Source of the DNA: Firm-04 sp045600205
GTDB lineage: Bacteria; Bacillota; Clostridia; Oscillospirales; Ruminococcaceae
Direction: 5' to 3'
DNA length: 64,000 nt
Assembly (NCBI GenBank): GCA_045600205.1
Contig: JAZRXM010000006.1
Span: 1 to 64,000 of the forward strand
Shown here: one piece after another, positions 17,000-26,328 of the stretch
How positions within the stretch are numbered: the stretch's first letter is position 1
How the letters are laid out: every line of letters begins with the position of its first letter
Position numbers and translations under genes: made by a program
Notes under the pieces: model-generated
What the model was told of the DNA's origin: nothing
What the model saw: the letters and a program-made list of their open reading frames with translations, nothing else
The model's database searches: none

Positions 17000-17512
17000 T
17001 CAGGACATCCTTTCCGAAGAATTTGATATCAAAAGCTCCTTGGTATCAGGAAGATAAGAAACAAGCAACCGAAAAATACAGGCATTCAGAATTCCAGCAG
17101 CCATACCCGCAAGCAAAAGCAACGGTAGATACATCCATAGTGCATTGCTTCGCAACAGACACATGGCTGCCAAACACTGTCCAAAATTGTGCAGCATTCC
17201 GCCGATTGCACTGGTCAAAAGAACACTACTGTTCAGATATGCCAGCAAGATCATTCCCAACAGGGAGAGCATACCGCCCGAAACTGAAAGAAGTCCCGCA
17301 GTCATCCCACGCATCAACAGCACAAAGCACGACTTCAAAAGCACAAGAAAAAAGGCCTCCGCTGTGCTGAGTGTGTAAATGGCATACATCACAATCAGCG
17401 ACGAAAGTCCCAGCCGCATTCCAGCAGGAAGCGGCACAAACGATTCGAGAAAAGAAAACGCAGAGGCAAGCGCGAGCAAAATGCCATCGCGAGCAAGCAT
17501 TTTTGCAGACAT
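17000..17512 (-). CDS. Gx transporter / heptaprenyl diphosphate synthase component I-like membrane protein
   Basis: 170 aa. ATG 17512 is preferred over ATG 17518 because GAGGG sits 6 nt before it. Five or six hydrophobic segments with the RLGLSSLIVMYAIY motif and a Gly-rich GGMLSLLGMILL segment, matching the Hpre_diP_synt_I/Gx transporter family (ECF-S-like fold). The gene is often found beside the NusG-II and rnf genes in Clostridia; its substrate is unknown and the synthase name is historical. It is translationally linked to rnfC. Confidence 0.8.
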   Translation of the reverse strand: MSAKMLARDGILLALASAFSFLESFVPLPAGMRLGLSSLIVMYAIYTLSTAEAFFLVLLKSCFVLLMRGMTAGLLSVSGGMLSLLGMILLAYLNSSVLLTSAIGGMLHNFGQCLAAMCLLRSNALWMYLPLLLLAGMAAGILNACIFRLLVSYLPDTKELLISNSSERMS

Positions 17513-17523
17513 ATACATCCCTC

Positions 17524-17898
17524 TTAAATTACAGCATCGGGCATTATATCATTAGAAACAACAGTAACACGCAAACGGTAGGGTAGACAGACGATTGACT
17601 GTCCTGCAGAGCCGATTGCACCCGAATGAATACAAATCTCATTCTGACAAGGTGCAGATACTACCGCAATTTTACCGTCCTGAATCCGAAACAGGAATCC
17701 GTCTGCACCTTCAACCACAAAATCATCGCGATCTGTACGCAGAGAAATCTCCGCACAAACCGTGTTTTCAACATAAATCACAGCATATGCCCCCTGATTC
17801 CGAATCGGAATCCACCATAGAGCGATGCAAAATACTGCAAGAGCAACTAAAATCATGGCATCTGCTTTCCGAAAAAAAGAATATGAACGGCGCATCAT
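17524..17898 (-). CDS. NusG domain II-containing protein
   Basis: 124 aa; ATG 17898 overlaps the apbE stop (ATGA). An N-terminal signal anchor (about 14-31), then a small extracytoplasmic beta domain with APCQNEICIHSG and QSIVCLPYRLRV, the Cys-containing hallmarks of the NusG_II family. Despite the name it is not a transcription factor. The two Cys in CQNEIC could bind metal or flavin; co-occurrence with apbE and rnf suggests an accessory redox role outside the membrane. Confidence 0.85.
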   Translation of the reverse strand: MMRRSYSFFRKADAMILVALAVFCIALWWIPIRNQGAYAVIYVENTVCAEISLRTDRDDFVVEGADGFLFRIQDGKIAVVSAPCQNEICIHSGAIGSAGQSIVCLPYRLRVTVVSNDIMPDAVI

Positions 17899-18893
17899 GG
17901 CAGCACCTCAAACGGCAAATCATCGCTTTGATAAATGAATCCGTTTTTGTCAATTGCAAGCACACTAAAATTTTCTGTATGTAAAAAAGGAGGTAACCCG
18001 GCAGAGCCTCTCATATAAATAAGCGTAGAAAGGAAATCGGCCAGCAAACCGTTCTCTGCAACCACCGTGACAGATGCCAAATCTGTTTCAACAGGATATC
18101 CCGTTGTCAGGTCAAAAATGTGCCCGTACTTTTTCCCGTCAATCAAGGAAAAACGCTCTGCATCTCCGGAAGTACTGAGAAAAACAGAATCATCAGGTGC
18201 TTGATTCATCAAGCGAAGATGCCCCAGGATTCCCTCACCATTCGGATCGGATACAGCAATCAGAAATGGTTGATGCTCGTGTTTCTTTCCATATAGCAGA
18301 ACAGCAGAAGCAGCATCAATGACCGCATAATCCGCATCGGATTCCTTTAAAACATCTGCCGCAATATCCAGAGCATATCCTTTGGCAACAGCCCCCAAAT
18401 CTATAGCAGCACCATGAATCAGCGTTACCTGATTTCCGGAAACGGAAAGAAATGCATCATTAATCCGTGGCAACGCCTCAGTAATATCTTTCGTAGCAGG
18501 CAAAATGGCTGAATCGCTTCCGATTTTCCACAATTCTGTCAGCGGACGACAGGTCAGCTGCACATCAGTCCCGTACCGGTTTTCCAGAGCCAAGGTCTGT
18601 GTGATCAAATCAGAAAGAAATCCCTGCTCGTCAGATAATGCACCCAATCGGTTCAGTCTGGCAACAGATGAATTTTCTGCATGACAATCAAACATCGCAG
18701 AAGCTTCCGTGATAACAGAGCAGATTTCCGTACCGACTGATTGCGATTTTTCCGCTACACTAACAGAAAATGCTGTATCCATTGCAAACAGATTTCTTTT
18801 GAATACAGCAACCGATTGGCTGCATCCGTTCAAAAAAAACAAAGCCGAAAGAAAAAAAGTTGCAAACAGGGGTTTTCTTTTTGAAAATTTCAT
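17895..18893 (-). CDS. apbE: FAD:protein FMN transferase (lipoprotein)
   Basis: 332 aa. N-terminal signal with lipobox LNGC (Cys 24). ApbE motifs: AMDTAFSVSV, DLGAVAKGYALD (Mg/FAD site), STSGDAERF and HIFDLTTGYP. The enzyme moves FMN from FAD to threonines in D-x-x-S/T-G-A-T motifs, here presumably RnfG T145 and RnfD T153, both encoded downstream in the same run. The start codon at 18893 has a poor ribosome site and lies 20 bp after the XRE gene, suggesting read-through from the regulator's promoter. Confidence 0.94.
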   Translation of the reverse strand: MKFSKRKPLFATFFLSALFFLNGCSQSVAVFKRNLFAMDTAFSVSVAEKSQSVGTEICSVITEASAMFDCHAENSSVARLNRLGALSDEQGFLSDLITQTLALENRYGTDVQLTCRPLTELWKIGSDSAILPATKDITEALPRINDAFLSVSGNQVTLIHGAAIDLGAVAKGYALDIAADVLKESDADYAVIDAASAVLLYGKKHEHQPFLIAVSDPNGEGILGHLRLMNQAPDDSVFLSTSGDAERFSLIDGKKYGHIFDLTTGYPVETDLASVTVVAENGLLADFLSTLIYMRGSAGLPPFLHTENFSVLAIDKNGFIYQSDDLPFEVLP

Positions 18894-18913
18894 GGTATAA
18901 TAGAAAGGTTGAA

Positions 18914-19627
18914 TTACGGGCGATGCGTCGTACCAAGTTCATCACGGGTACGTGCAATGCTATCCTCGCTGATTTTAATAAGGTTCAACAAGGAAGAAGC
19001 GTACTCAGAAAAGTCCTTGGAAAGCGTCGCGGTCGTAACATACAGTGTTTCCGCATCCTTAACGCAGTCATGCGTACCAAGCGGGATGCCACTGGAAGCC
19101 GCCTTGATATTTGCCTCGCTAAACGAAATAATCGCATTGGAACTGTCATTAGCAACAACCTTCGGTATACGGAACAGCTTTTGGTCGTTACGCGGACAAG
19201 CGTTGTAGATGATACGGAACAACTTGTATACCGAAAGCATCAGGTAGGATGAAACCTCACGAATCAGCGTAACGGAATTCGCACGCTGCGCAAAAGAGAA
19301 CAGCAGACTGATCGAGTTGTTGATGATCTTGCGGTAGAAACGGATCGCTTCCGTAGAGGGCATCTCGTTATTTCCGTCATCATCGGGGATTTCTTCAATG
19401 GTCAGGGTTTTTCCGCCCGGTTCAGGTGTTCTGCCGAGCAGATAATCACAGGAAACATTATAATAGTCTGCGATTTTAACCAAAAAATCCAATCCGCATT
19501 CTCGAATGCCTTTCTCATAATGAGAAAGAAGTGCCTGTGAAATTCCCAAATCCGTTGCAGCTTTTTTCTGGCTGATTTTCCGCTCCTTTCGCTGGAGCGT
19601 GATAATTCTTGCAAAATCAGAATTCAT
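18914..19627 (-). CDS. XRE-family transcriptional regulator heading the rnf operon
   Basis: 237 aa, ATG 19627 after GAGGGAG. Residues about 5-65 are a Cro/C1 helix-turn-helix ending in SCDYLLGR, as in many Firmicute SinR-type regulators. The remaining 170 residues are mostly helical and not recognised; they may sense a ligand or drive dimerisation. The gene is first in the run with apbE and rnfCDGEAB. A perfect palindrome at the predicted transcription start (19684-19700) is the likely operator, implying autoregulation and control of the Rnf genes; both points are inferred. Confidence 0.82.
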   Translation of the reverse strand: MNSDFARIITLQRKERKISQKKAATDLGISQALLSHYEKGIRECGLDFLVKIADYYNVSCDYLLGRTPEPGGKTLTIEEIPDDDGNNEMPSTEAIRFYRKIINNSISLLFSFAQRANSVTLIREVSSYLMLSVYKLFRIIYNACPRNDQKLFRIPKVVANDSSNAIISFSEANIKAASSGIPLGTHDCVKDAETLYVTTATLSKDFSEYASSLLNLIKISEDSIARTRDELGTTHRP

Positions 19628-19683
19628 AGTTTTCTCCCTCATCTTTCTTCGTTTTCGTGGTCTGATCGTTGATTCCCATAAAT

Positions 19684-19736
19684 CATACGAATTTCGTATG
19701 TATTTTTATTATATAACAATCAGTATAATTTGTAAA
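19684..19736 (-). promoter_or_regulatory. Promoter and 17-bp palindromic operator of the XRE-apbE-rnf run
   Basis: Minus strand: TTTACA (19736-19731), 17-bp spacer, TATAAT (19713-19708). The palindrome CATACGAA-T-TTCGTATG (19684-19700, 8-bp arms) covers the expected start site, a classic repressor position. Confidence 0.8.
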
Positions 19737-19821
19737 GTCCCAATTGCTGAAATACCTACCAATTTTTGCGGATGTATTTTGGTGAAAACGACGATATTCT
19801 TCTGAAAGGAACATATTTACC

Positions 19822-20457
19822 ATGAAAAGCTATCATATCAGCTTCATTCGACACGGTAAAACCAAGGCGAACGAAACAGGAATGTACATCGGCACGACCG
19901 ATTTTCCGTTAACAGACAAAGGGCGAAGTGAACTTTATGACAAACTGGAACAGTTTGTCTACCCGAAAGTGGAACGTGTGTACAGCAGCCCGCTGTTGCG
20001 CTGCACTGAAACAGCCGAAATTCTCTTCCCAGACAATGAAATCTGCATTGCAGAGGAATTCAGTGAACTCCATTTCGGGCAATTTGAAGGTAAGACTGCC
20101 GAAGAACTGATGCCGCGCGAAGATTATCATGAATGGCTGAAAGGCGGCATGGATGCAAAGCCACCCGAAGGGGAAAGTGTTTCGGAGCTTTGCCTGCGTA
20201 CTTATAAAGGGCTTCATCGCATCCTCATGGAGATGATGGATGAAGATATGCGCCATGTCGCGATTGTCACACATGGCGGGGTCATTGCCAATGCGATCGC
20301 TTGCTTCGGATTGCCAAAATTTGATCCCAAACAAATCATCTGTGAAGCGGGTGAAGGCTTTGAGATTCTGATGTCTGCGCAGATGTGGCAACAATCTCAG
20401 GCTTTTGAAATCCTTGGTCTGACGCCGCTGCCGCCCGAACTCTCGGAGGACGAGTAA
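19822..20457 (+). CDS. Histidine phosphatase family protein (phosphoglycerate mutase-like)
   Basis: 211 aa. The catalytic RHG motif (R10-H11-G12, FIRHGKTKANE), YSSPLLRCTETAE, and the second His in VTHGG fit branch 1 of the histidine phosphatases, near CobC/GpmB types. The substrate is a small phosphate ester; cobalamin-specific neighbours are absent, so a general phosphatase is the safest call. It is divergent from the XRE gene and 4 bp upstream of a small membrane protein gene, the first of a plus-strand run. Confidence 0.88.
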   Translation: MKSYHISFIRHGKTKANETGMYIGTTDFPLTDKGRSELYDKLEQFVYPKVERVYSSPLLRCTETAEILFPDNEICIAEEFSELHFGQFEGKTAEELMPREDYHEWLKGGMDAKPPEGESVSELCLRTYKGLHRILMEMMDEDMRHVAIVTHGGVIANAIACFGLPKFDPKQIICEAGEGFEILMSAQMWQQSQAFEILGLTPLPPELSEDE

Positions 20458-20461
20458 CAAA

Positions 20462-20917
20462 ATGGTAGGCGTAATTCTGGCAGTCATCATCCTTTTTCTG
20501 CTCCTTTTGCTGATTGGCATTCCGCTTGCGACCATTTTCTCATATGCTGTACTGATTCTCTGTATTTTGGTTGGACTGACGCTTTTGCTGATTTTTCTGT
20601 TCTTTTTCGGTACGATACTTTCCATGCCGCGATTTCACAGAAAAAAAGGAAAATTTATCCGTTTTTCTCATGCGCAGCACTTTGACCGCGCTGTATATGA
20701 AGTTGACGGTGAAGAATATACCTGTCTGTTTCCTGCCGAAAATGTCGCACGCAGTCAGATCTATACTGACAATCCGCGTTACATACTGGTACACAGCGGG
20801 AAAAAGCACAAAACTGCCTATGACCGCCATAGCCTGCTGATTATCGCAATTGGAACGTTGTTCTCAGCTTCCAGTATCGCGGCACTCGGCTTGATTGTTT
20901 GGAAAATGTTTCGATAA
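20462..20917 (+). CDS. Membrane protein of unknown function
   Basis: 151 aa. Two closely spaced N-terminal hydrophobic segments (about 3-58), a soluble middle of about 65 residues with GKFIRFSHAQHFDRAVYEVDG, and a C-terminal helix (about 125-148). I do not recognise the family; the middle resembles small DUF3592-like beta domains, but this is weak. It lies between the phosphatase and an SGNH hydrolase gene, with which it is probably co-transcribed. Confidence 0.7.
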   Translation: MVGVILAVIILFLLLLLIGIPLATIFSYAVLILCILVGLTLLLIFLFFFGTILSMPRFHRKKGKFIRFSHAQHFDRAVYEVDGEEYTCLFPAENVARSQIYTDNPRYILVHSGKKHKTAYDRHSLLIIAIGTLFSASSIAALGLIVWKMFR

Positions 20918-20927
20918 GGAGTCCCGT

Positions 20928-22079
20928 ATGTCAAATGAATCCCAATGGGTCACTGCATGGGGCAATGCAACCTCTATTGCAGAACGAAAGCCCGAATCCT
21001 ATGCCAAAGATTTAACTCTTCGTTATCCCGTCAGGCTATTCCTGAATGGTACCTCTGTCCGGATTCGTCTGGATAATTTTTGCGGAACAGAGCCGATCAC
21101 CGTCACAACAGCGAATTTTGCGGTAGCCGGTGATGATGACACCATCCTGACAGATACTGCCAAAATCATAACCTTTCAGGGAAAGACATCCGTCACCATT
21201 CCCGCCGGAGAGGCAGTCTGCTCAGATGCACTGGATTTCATAATACAGGCTGGCAAACAGTATGCAGTCAGTCTGTATTTTGCAGATTTCACGCAAATGC
21301 GCTCCGGCTTGATCATTACAGGACCATTTTCCGGCGGCAGTTTTGCAATCGGCGACCAGACTATGCACGCAAATCTTGACCGTGACACCTCAAAAAAGAC
21401 AAATATGCTGTATTTTCTCACAGACATCGAGGTACTGTCAGACAAAGACTCGAAAACGCTCATCTGCTATGGTGATTCCATTACAGCACAAGCGTGGCCC
21501 GATTACCTTTCTGAACGTGCTTTCAGACTTTCAGGCGGAAAAACTGCAATCATACGCCGCGCAGCCTGCGGCACACGCATATTAAGACAGTATGATAACA
21601 TCACCTACGATTCCTATGGTCTGAAAGGTTCCATCCGTTTTCCGCGTGAAATCGTTGCCTGTGGTGCAAAATCAGTCATCATTCAACACGGCATCAACGA
21701 TATCATTCATCCCGTTGGTATAGAAGTCAATCCATTTCGACCTTGGAGCGATCTGCCCACCGCAAAAGAAATGATTGACGGACTTCGTCAATACATTGAA
21801 ACAGCTCGAAACCATGGTCTGTCCGTATATCTCGGAACGCTGCTTCCGATTGAAGGCTGGCGTACTTACGAACCATTCCGTGATGAACTTCGCTGTGCCG
21901 TCAACGATTGGATGCGTACCACAACTGAGGCTGACGGCTGCATTGATTTCGCAGCTGCTGTCTGTGATCCGACACATCCGGCAAAATTTGCGGAGGGATG
22001 TGATAGCGGCGACCATCTGCATCCCAGTCAGCTTGCCTACCAGAAAATGGCAGCCGCAGTTCCCGCATCTCTATTTTGA
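20928..22079 (+). CDS. SGNH/GDSL-type hydrolase
   Basis: 383 aa. ATG 20928 follows AAGGAG; an upstream in-frame ATG (20895) lies within the previous gene and lacks a ribosome site. An N-terminal beta-rich domain (about 1-170) precedes the SGNH domain: block I CYGDSIT, block III in QHGINDI, block V DHLHPSQLAY. No signal peptide, so the enzyme is cytoplasmic. The layout matches esterases acting on acylated sugars or lipids; the substrate is unknown. Confidence 0.85.
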   Translation: MSNESQWVTAWGNATSIAERKPESYAKDLTLRYPVRLFLNGTSVRIRLDNFCGTEPITVTTANFAVAGDDDTILTDTAKIITFQGKTSVTIPAGEAVCSDALDFIIQAGKQYAVSLYFADFTQMRSGLIITGPFSGGSFAIGDQTMHANLDRDTSKKTNMLYFLTDIEVLSDKDSKTLICYGDSITAQAWPDYLSERAFRLSGGKTAIIRRAACGTRILRQYDNITYDSYGLKGSIRFPREIVACGAKSVIIQHGINDIIHPVGIEVNPFRPWSDLPTAKEMIDGLRQYIETARNHGLSVYLGTLLPIEGWRTYEPFRDELRCAVNDWMRTTTEADGCIDFAAAVCDPTHPAKFAEGCDSGDHLHPSQLAYQKMAAAVPASLF

Positions 22080-22106
22080 AAATCCATCCACTCAGGAGGC
22101 ATAACC

Positions 22107-23450
22107 ATGCTGCTTCAGATTTTGAAGAAAACCATAGAAAATCAACGTGTTTTGCTGCTCGGCTTCGGCAGAGAGGGCAGAGCTGTTTATAAACGCATCA
22201 TGCAAGTTGGAGGCTATGCAGCCCTCGGAATTGCCGACCGGAATGAAATACCTGATGCACCTGATAACGTCACGCTCCACATTGGCGACAATTATCAGTC
22301 TGCCATGCCTGCATATGATATTGTATTCAAAAGCCCGGGGATCGTCCTGAAACAAAAACCAGAAACACTACCATGCCGTGTCACATCTCTGACCGAGTTG
22401 TTTCTGACGGTATATCGCGACCAATGTATCGGCATTACCGGCACCAAGGGCAAATCGACGACATCCTCACTTTTATTTCATGTTTTGCAGACAGCAGGAG
22501 TACCGTCTGTTCTTGGCGGAAACATCGGCATTCCCATGGCCGACCTCTACGAACGAATCACACCGCAGACAGTCATTGTACTGGAAATCGGTGTGCATCA
22601 ATTGGAATATAACCACAAATCTCCGAAGACCGCAGTTCTGCTGAATCTATACGAAGAACACCTTGACCATTACGGTACATTTGAATACTACGCCTACTGT
22701 AAGGAAAACATCTATCGAAACCAACAGGCAGGGGATACTCTCATCTGTGGTGTACCCAACCTACCGTTACAAGGTGATTGCGCTGCCAATGTGCTTCGGC
22801 TTGCAATGGAAGATCCTAACGTAGAGGTAACCCTGACAAACGGAAATACCGTGCATTATCGTGGTGAATCGCTCCGTCTGCCTGATGAAATGGCATTGAC
22901 AGGAGTACACAACCGTTATAATTGTGCGGTCGTATTCGCGATTGCCAAACGTCTTGGTGTATCCACAGATATCATTTATAAAGGAATTGCAACATTTCAG
23001 CCCCTTCCGCACAGATTATCGCCAATCGGCACATTTGACGGCATCCGTTGGTATGATGATTCCATTTCTACCGCCTGCGAAACCTGTATCCAGGCGCTCA
23101 ACAGCCTGCCTGATACAGATACAGTATTGATCGGCGGTATGGACAGAGGCATCAATTATACGTCTTTACTGGATTATCTGCAACAGTCGTCTGTCCCGCA
23201 TATCATTCTGATGTCTGATTCAGGAAAGCGAATTTTCGAAGAAGCCAAAACGTATACCCAAAGCCTGCAAGCAAGAATGCAATATGTACAAAATTTATCA
23301 GAAGCAGTATTGCTTGCAAAGAAAATCACAGCAAAAGGAAAAATCTGTTTGATGTCACCCGCGGCAGCAAGTTATAATGAATACAAGAATTTTGAAAAAC
23401 GCGGTGAACATTTCCAAAAGCTTGCTATGGAAACGCTTAATAAATCGTAA
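22107..23450 (+). CDS. murD: UDP-N-acetylmuramoyl-L-alanine:D-glutamate ligase
   Basis: 447 aa. Rossmann-like N-terminus (LLLGFGREGRAVY), the ATP loop GITGTKGKSTTSSL, LNLYEEHLDHYG and VHNRYNCAVV of the Mur ligases, and WYDDSISTACET. MurD adds D-glutamate to UDP-MurNAc-L-Ala in peptidoglycan synthesis. The substrate-binding N-terminus is rather divergent and the gene is away from other mur genes, so a MurD-like paralogue is possible. Ribosome site CAGGAGG before ATG 22107. Confidence 0.85.
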   Translation: MLLQILKKTIENQRVLLLGFGREGRAVYKRIMQVGGYAALGIADRNEIPDAPDNVTLHIGDNYQSAMPAYDIVFKSPGIVLKQKPETLPCRVTSLTELFLTVYRDQCIGITGTKGKSTTSSLLFHVLQTAGVPSVLGGNIGIPMADLYERITPQTVIVLEIGVHQLEYNHKSPKTAVLLNLYEEHLDHYGTFEYYAYCKENIYRNQQAGDTLICGVPNLPLQGDCAANVLRLAMEDPNVEVTLTNGNTVHYRGESLRLPDEMALTGVHNRYNCAVVFAIAKRLGVSTDIIYKGIATFQPLPHRLSPIGTFDGIRWYDDSISTACETCIQALNSLPDTDTVLIGGMDRGINYTSLLDYLQQSSVPHIILMSDSGKRIFEEAKTYTQSLQARMQYVQNLSEAVLLAKKITAKGKICLMSPAAASYNEYKNFEKRGEHFQKLAMETLNKS

Positions 23451-23475
23451 ATATACGAATTTTTTCGCAAACCTA

Positions 23476-23504
23476 TTGACAAAGCCTCCAATATATAGTA
23501 AACT
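23476..23504 (+). promoter_or_regulatory. Promoter of secA
   Basis: TTGACA (23476-23481), 17-bp spacer, TAAACT (23499-23504), with a leader of about 70 nt. Confidence 0.8.
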
Positions 23505-23583
23505 ATCATTGTATAGTATTGCATGATGGGTTTGTTATGCCCTCATGCGTAAATGTATAATGAATCAAAAAGGCGGTTATTCC

Positions 23584-26328
23584 ATGAGTTTATTCGATAA
23601 GATTTTCGGCTCTTACAGCGCAAAAGAATTAGCAAGAATTGAACCCATCAAACAAAAAGTACTCGACTTGGATGAAGAATATCAGGGACTCTCCGATGAA
23701 TCCCTCAAACATAAAACGGTCGAATTCCGTGAACGTCTGGCAAATGGTGAATCTTTGGATGATATTATGCCGGAAGCACTGGCAACCGTCCGTGAGGCTG
23801 CAGACCGCATCCTCGGAAAAAAACCGTTCCCGGTCCAGATTATCGGTGCGATTGTTCTGCATCAGGGACGTATCGCGGAAATGCGTACCGGTGAAGGTAA
23901 AACACTGGTTGCCTGCGTCGCTTCCTATGTCAACGGTCTGACCGGCAATGGTGTCCATGTCGTTACCGTTAACGATTACCTCGCAAAAACACAGTCTGAT
24001 GAAATGGGTAAAGTACTGCGTTTTCTTGGTCTGACGGTCGGATGTATCGTACATGACCTGAACAATGACCAGCGTCGCGCAGCATATAACTGTGATGTCA
24101 CATACGGTACAAATAACGAAATGGGCTTTGACTACCTGCGTGACAACATGGTCATCTATAAGAAAGACCGTGTACAGCGTGAACCGAACTTTGCAATTGT
24201 GGACGAGGTTGACTCCATCCTGATTGATGAAGCAAGAACTCCTCTGATTATTTCAGGTCAGGGTGATAAATCTACAGCTATGTACGAAGCTGCGGACAAA
24301 TTTGCCCGCACACTGACTTCTGCTACCGTTGTTGAGATTGACGATAAAGAAGACCAGGATGAAAACTTCGAAGATGCGGACTATATCATTGATGAAAAGG
24401 CAAAAACCGCAACCATTACCCGCCGCGGTGTACAAAAAGCAGAAAGCTATTTTCACGTTGATAACCTCATGGATGCAGACAATCTGACGCTGCTGCATCA
24501 CATTAACCAGGCAATCAAGGCTCACGGCATCATGCATCTGGATATCGACTATGTCATCAAAGACGATGAAATTATCATCGTTGACGAAAGCACAGGCCGT
24601 ATGATGATGGGTCGTCGTTACAACGATGGTCTGCATCAGGCAATTGAAGCAAAAGAAGGCGTCAAAGTCAAGAACGAATCCAAGACGCTTGCAACCATTA
24701 CTTTCCAGAACTTCTTCCGTCTTTATAAAAAGCTGTCCGGTATGACCGGTACCGCAATGACCGAGGAAGATGAATTCAAGGAAATTTACAAGTTGGACGT
24801 CATTGAAATCCCGACCAACCGTCCTGTCATTCGTATTGACCAGCCGGACTATGTTTTCCGTTCCGAAAAAGGCAAGTATGCTGCCATTATCGAGCAAATT
24901 CTTGCTTGCCACGAGAAAGGACAGCCGGTTCTGGTCGGTACCGTTTCAATTGAAAAATCCGAACTTCTCTCTAAGATGCTCCACAAACGCGGCATCAAGC
25001 ACGAAGTCCTGAACGCAAAATACCACGCAAAGGAAGCGGAGATCGTTGCACAGGCAGGCAAGTTGGGCGCAGTTACCATTGCAACCAACATGGCTGGTCG
25101 TGGTACCGATATCATGCTTGGCGGTAACGCAGAATTCCTTGCTAAAGCGGAAATGCGAAAGCGTGAAATTCCAGAGGAGATCATCACAGAAGCAGTCGGA
25201 TATGCAGACACTGATGATGAGGAGATCCTTGCTGCAAGAAAAGTTTACCGCGAACTGTACGATAAATTCAACGAAGAAGTTAAGGAAAAGGCTGTTGCGG
25301 TCAAAGAAGCAGGCGGTCTGTACATTCTTGGTACAGAACGTCATGAATCCCGCCGTATCGACAACCAGCTCCGTGGTCGTTCCGGTCGTCAGGGTGACGA
25401 AGGTGAAAGCCGCTTCTTCCTTTCCACCGAAGACGATCTGATGCGTATTTTCGCAGGTGACCGTCTCGAAAACATGATGGCAAGACTCGATGTGGACGAA
25501 AATACGCCCATTGAAAGTAAAATGCTATCCAAGATCATCGAATCTTCCCAGAAAAAGGTCGAAGGCAGAAACTTCCAGATCCGTAAAAACGTCCTGAACT
25601 ACGATGATGTTATGAGCGCACAGCGTGAAATCATCTATGGTCAGCGTGGTCAGGTATTGAACGGTGAGGATCTTCACGCCTATATCCTGAACATGATTCG
25701 TGAACTGATTCGTGACACCGTCATGCAGTATCTTGCAGACGATGTGGACAAACAGAACTGGAATTTGGTTGGTCTGCGCGAACACTTCATGGATTGGATT
25801 ACCGTCCCTGAAGATTTCGATTGGGATGAAAAGAAAATCAACGATACAAGCCGCGATGACATTATCAAAATGCTGACAGACCGTACACTTGCTGTTTATC
25901 AGATGCGCGAAGACAGCATCGGCAAAGAGGAACTCCGTGAGCTGGAGCGCGTGGTATTGCTGAAAATCGTTGATACCAAATGGATGGCACACATCGACGA
26001 TATGGATGAGCTTCGCAAAGGTATCAGCCTGAGAAGCTACGGTCAGCAAAACCCTGTTGTAGAATACCGCTACGAAGGTTTTGCAATGTTCGATGATATG
26101 ATCGACTCCATCCGCGAGGATACCGTTCGTTTGCTGCTGACCATTCAGCTTGCAAACAACAAAGCTCCTGAGCGTGAACAGGTCGCCAAACCCGATGCGC
26201 CCAACGCTGGTGCAGGTGACGGCAGTTTCCGCGCACAGGCAGTATCAAAGAAAAAAGTCGGTGCCAATGAACCATGTCCGTGCGGCAGCGGAAAAAAATA
26301 TAAGAACTGCTGCGGTATGAATCAATGA
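23584..26328 (+). CDS. secA: Protein translocase ATPase SecA
   Basis: 914 aa; ATG 23584 (MSLFDKIFGS) after AAAGGCGG. Walker A MRTGEGKTL, DEAD-like VDEVDSILIDEART, the cross-linking and helical scaffold domains, ATNMAGRGTDI, LRGRSGRQGDEG, and a C-terminal SEC-C zinc motif CPCGSGKKYKNCC. SecA pushes preproteins through SecYEG. The coding sequence has the strongly biased codon use expected of a highly expressed gene. The stop codon overlaps the next start by 4 bp (ATGA). Confidence 0.98.
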   Translation: MSLFDKIFGSYSAKELARIEPIKQKVLDLDEEYQGLSDESLKHKTVEFRERLANGESLDDIMPEALATVREAADRILGKKPFPVQIIGAIVLHQGRIAEMRTGEGKTLVACVASYVNGLTGNGVHVVTVNDYLAKTQSDEMGKVLRFLGLTVGCIVHDLNNDQRRAAYNCDVTYGTNNEMGFDYLRDNMVIYKKDRVQREPNFAIVDEVDSILIDEARTPLIISGQGDKSTAMYEAADKFARTLTSATVVEIDDKEDQDENFEDADYIIDEKAKTATITRRGVQKAESYFHVDNLMDADNLTLLHHINQAIKAHGIMHLDIDYVIKDDEIIIVDESTGRMMMGRRYNDGLHQAIEAKEGVKVKNESKTLATITFQNFFRLYKKLSGMTGTAMTEEDEFKEIYKLDVIEIPTNRPVIRIDQPDYVFRSEKGKYAAIIEQILACHEKGQPVLVGTVSIEKSELLSKMLHKRGIKHEVLNAKYHAKEAEIVAQAGKLGAVTIATNMAGRGTDIMLGGNAEFLAKAEMRKREIPEEIITEAVGYADTDDEEILAARKVYRELYDKFNEEVKEKAVAVKEAGGLYILGTERHESRRIDNQLRGRSGRQGDEGESRFFLSTEDDLMRIFAGDRLENMMARLDVDENTPIESKMLSKIIESSQKKVEGRNFQIRKNVLNYDDVMSAQREIIYGQRGQVLNGEDLHAYILNMIRELIRDTVMQYLADDVDKQNWNLVGLREHFMDWITVPEDFDWDEKKINDTSRDDIIKMLTDRTLAVYQMREDSIGKEELRELERVVLLKIVDTKWMAHIDDMDELRKGISLRSYGQQNPVVEYRYEGFAMFDDMIDSIREDTVRLLLTIQLANNKAPEREQVAKPDAPNAGAGDGSFRAQAVSKKKVGANEPCPCGSGKKYKNCCGMNQ

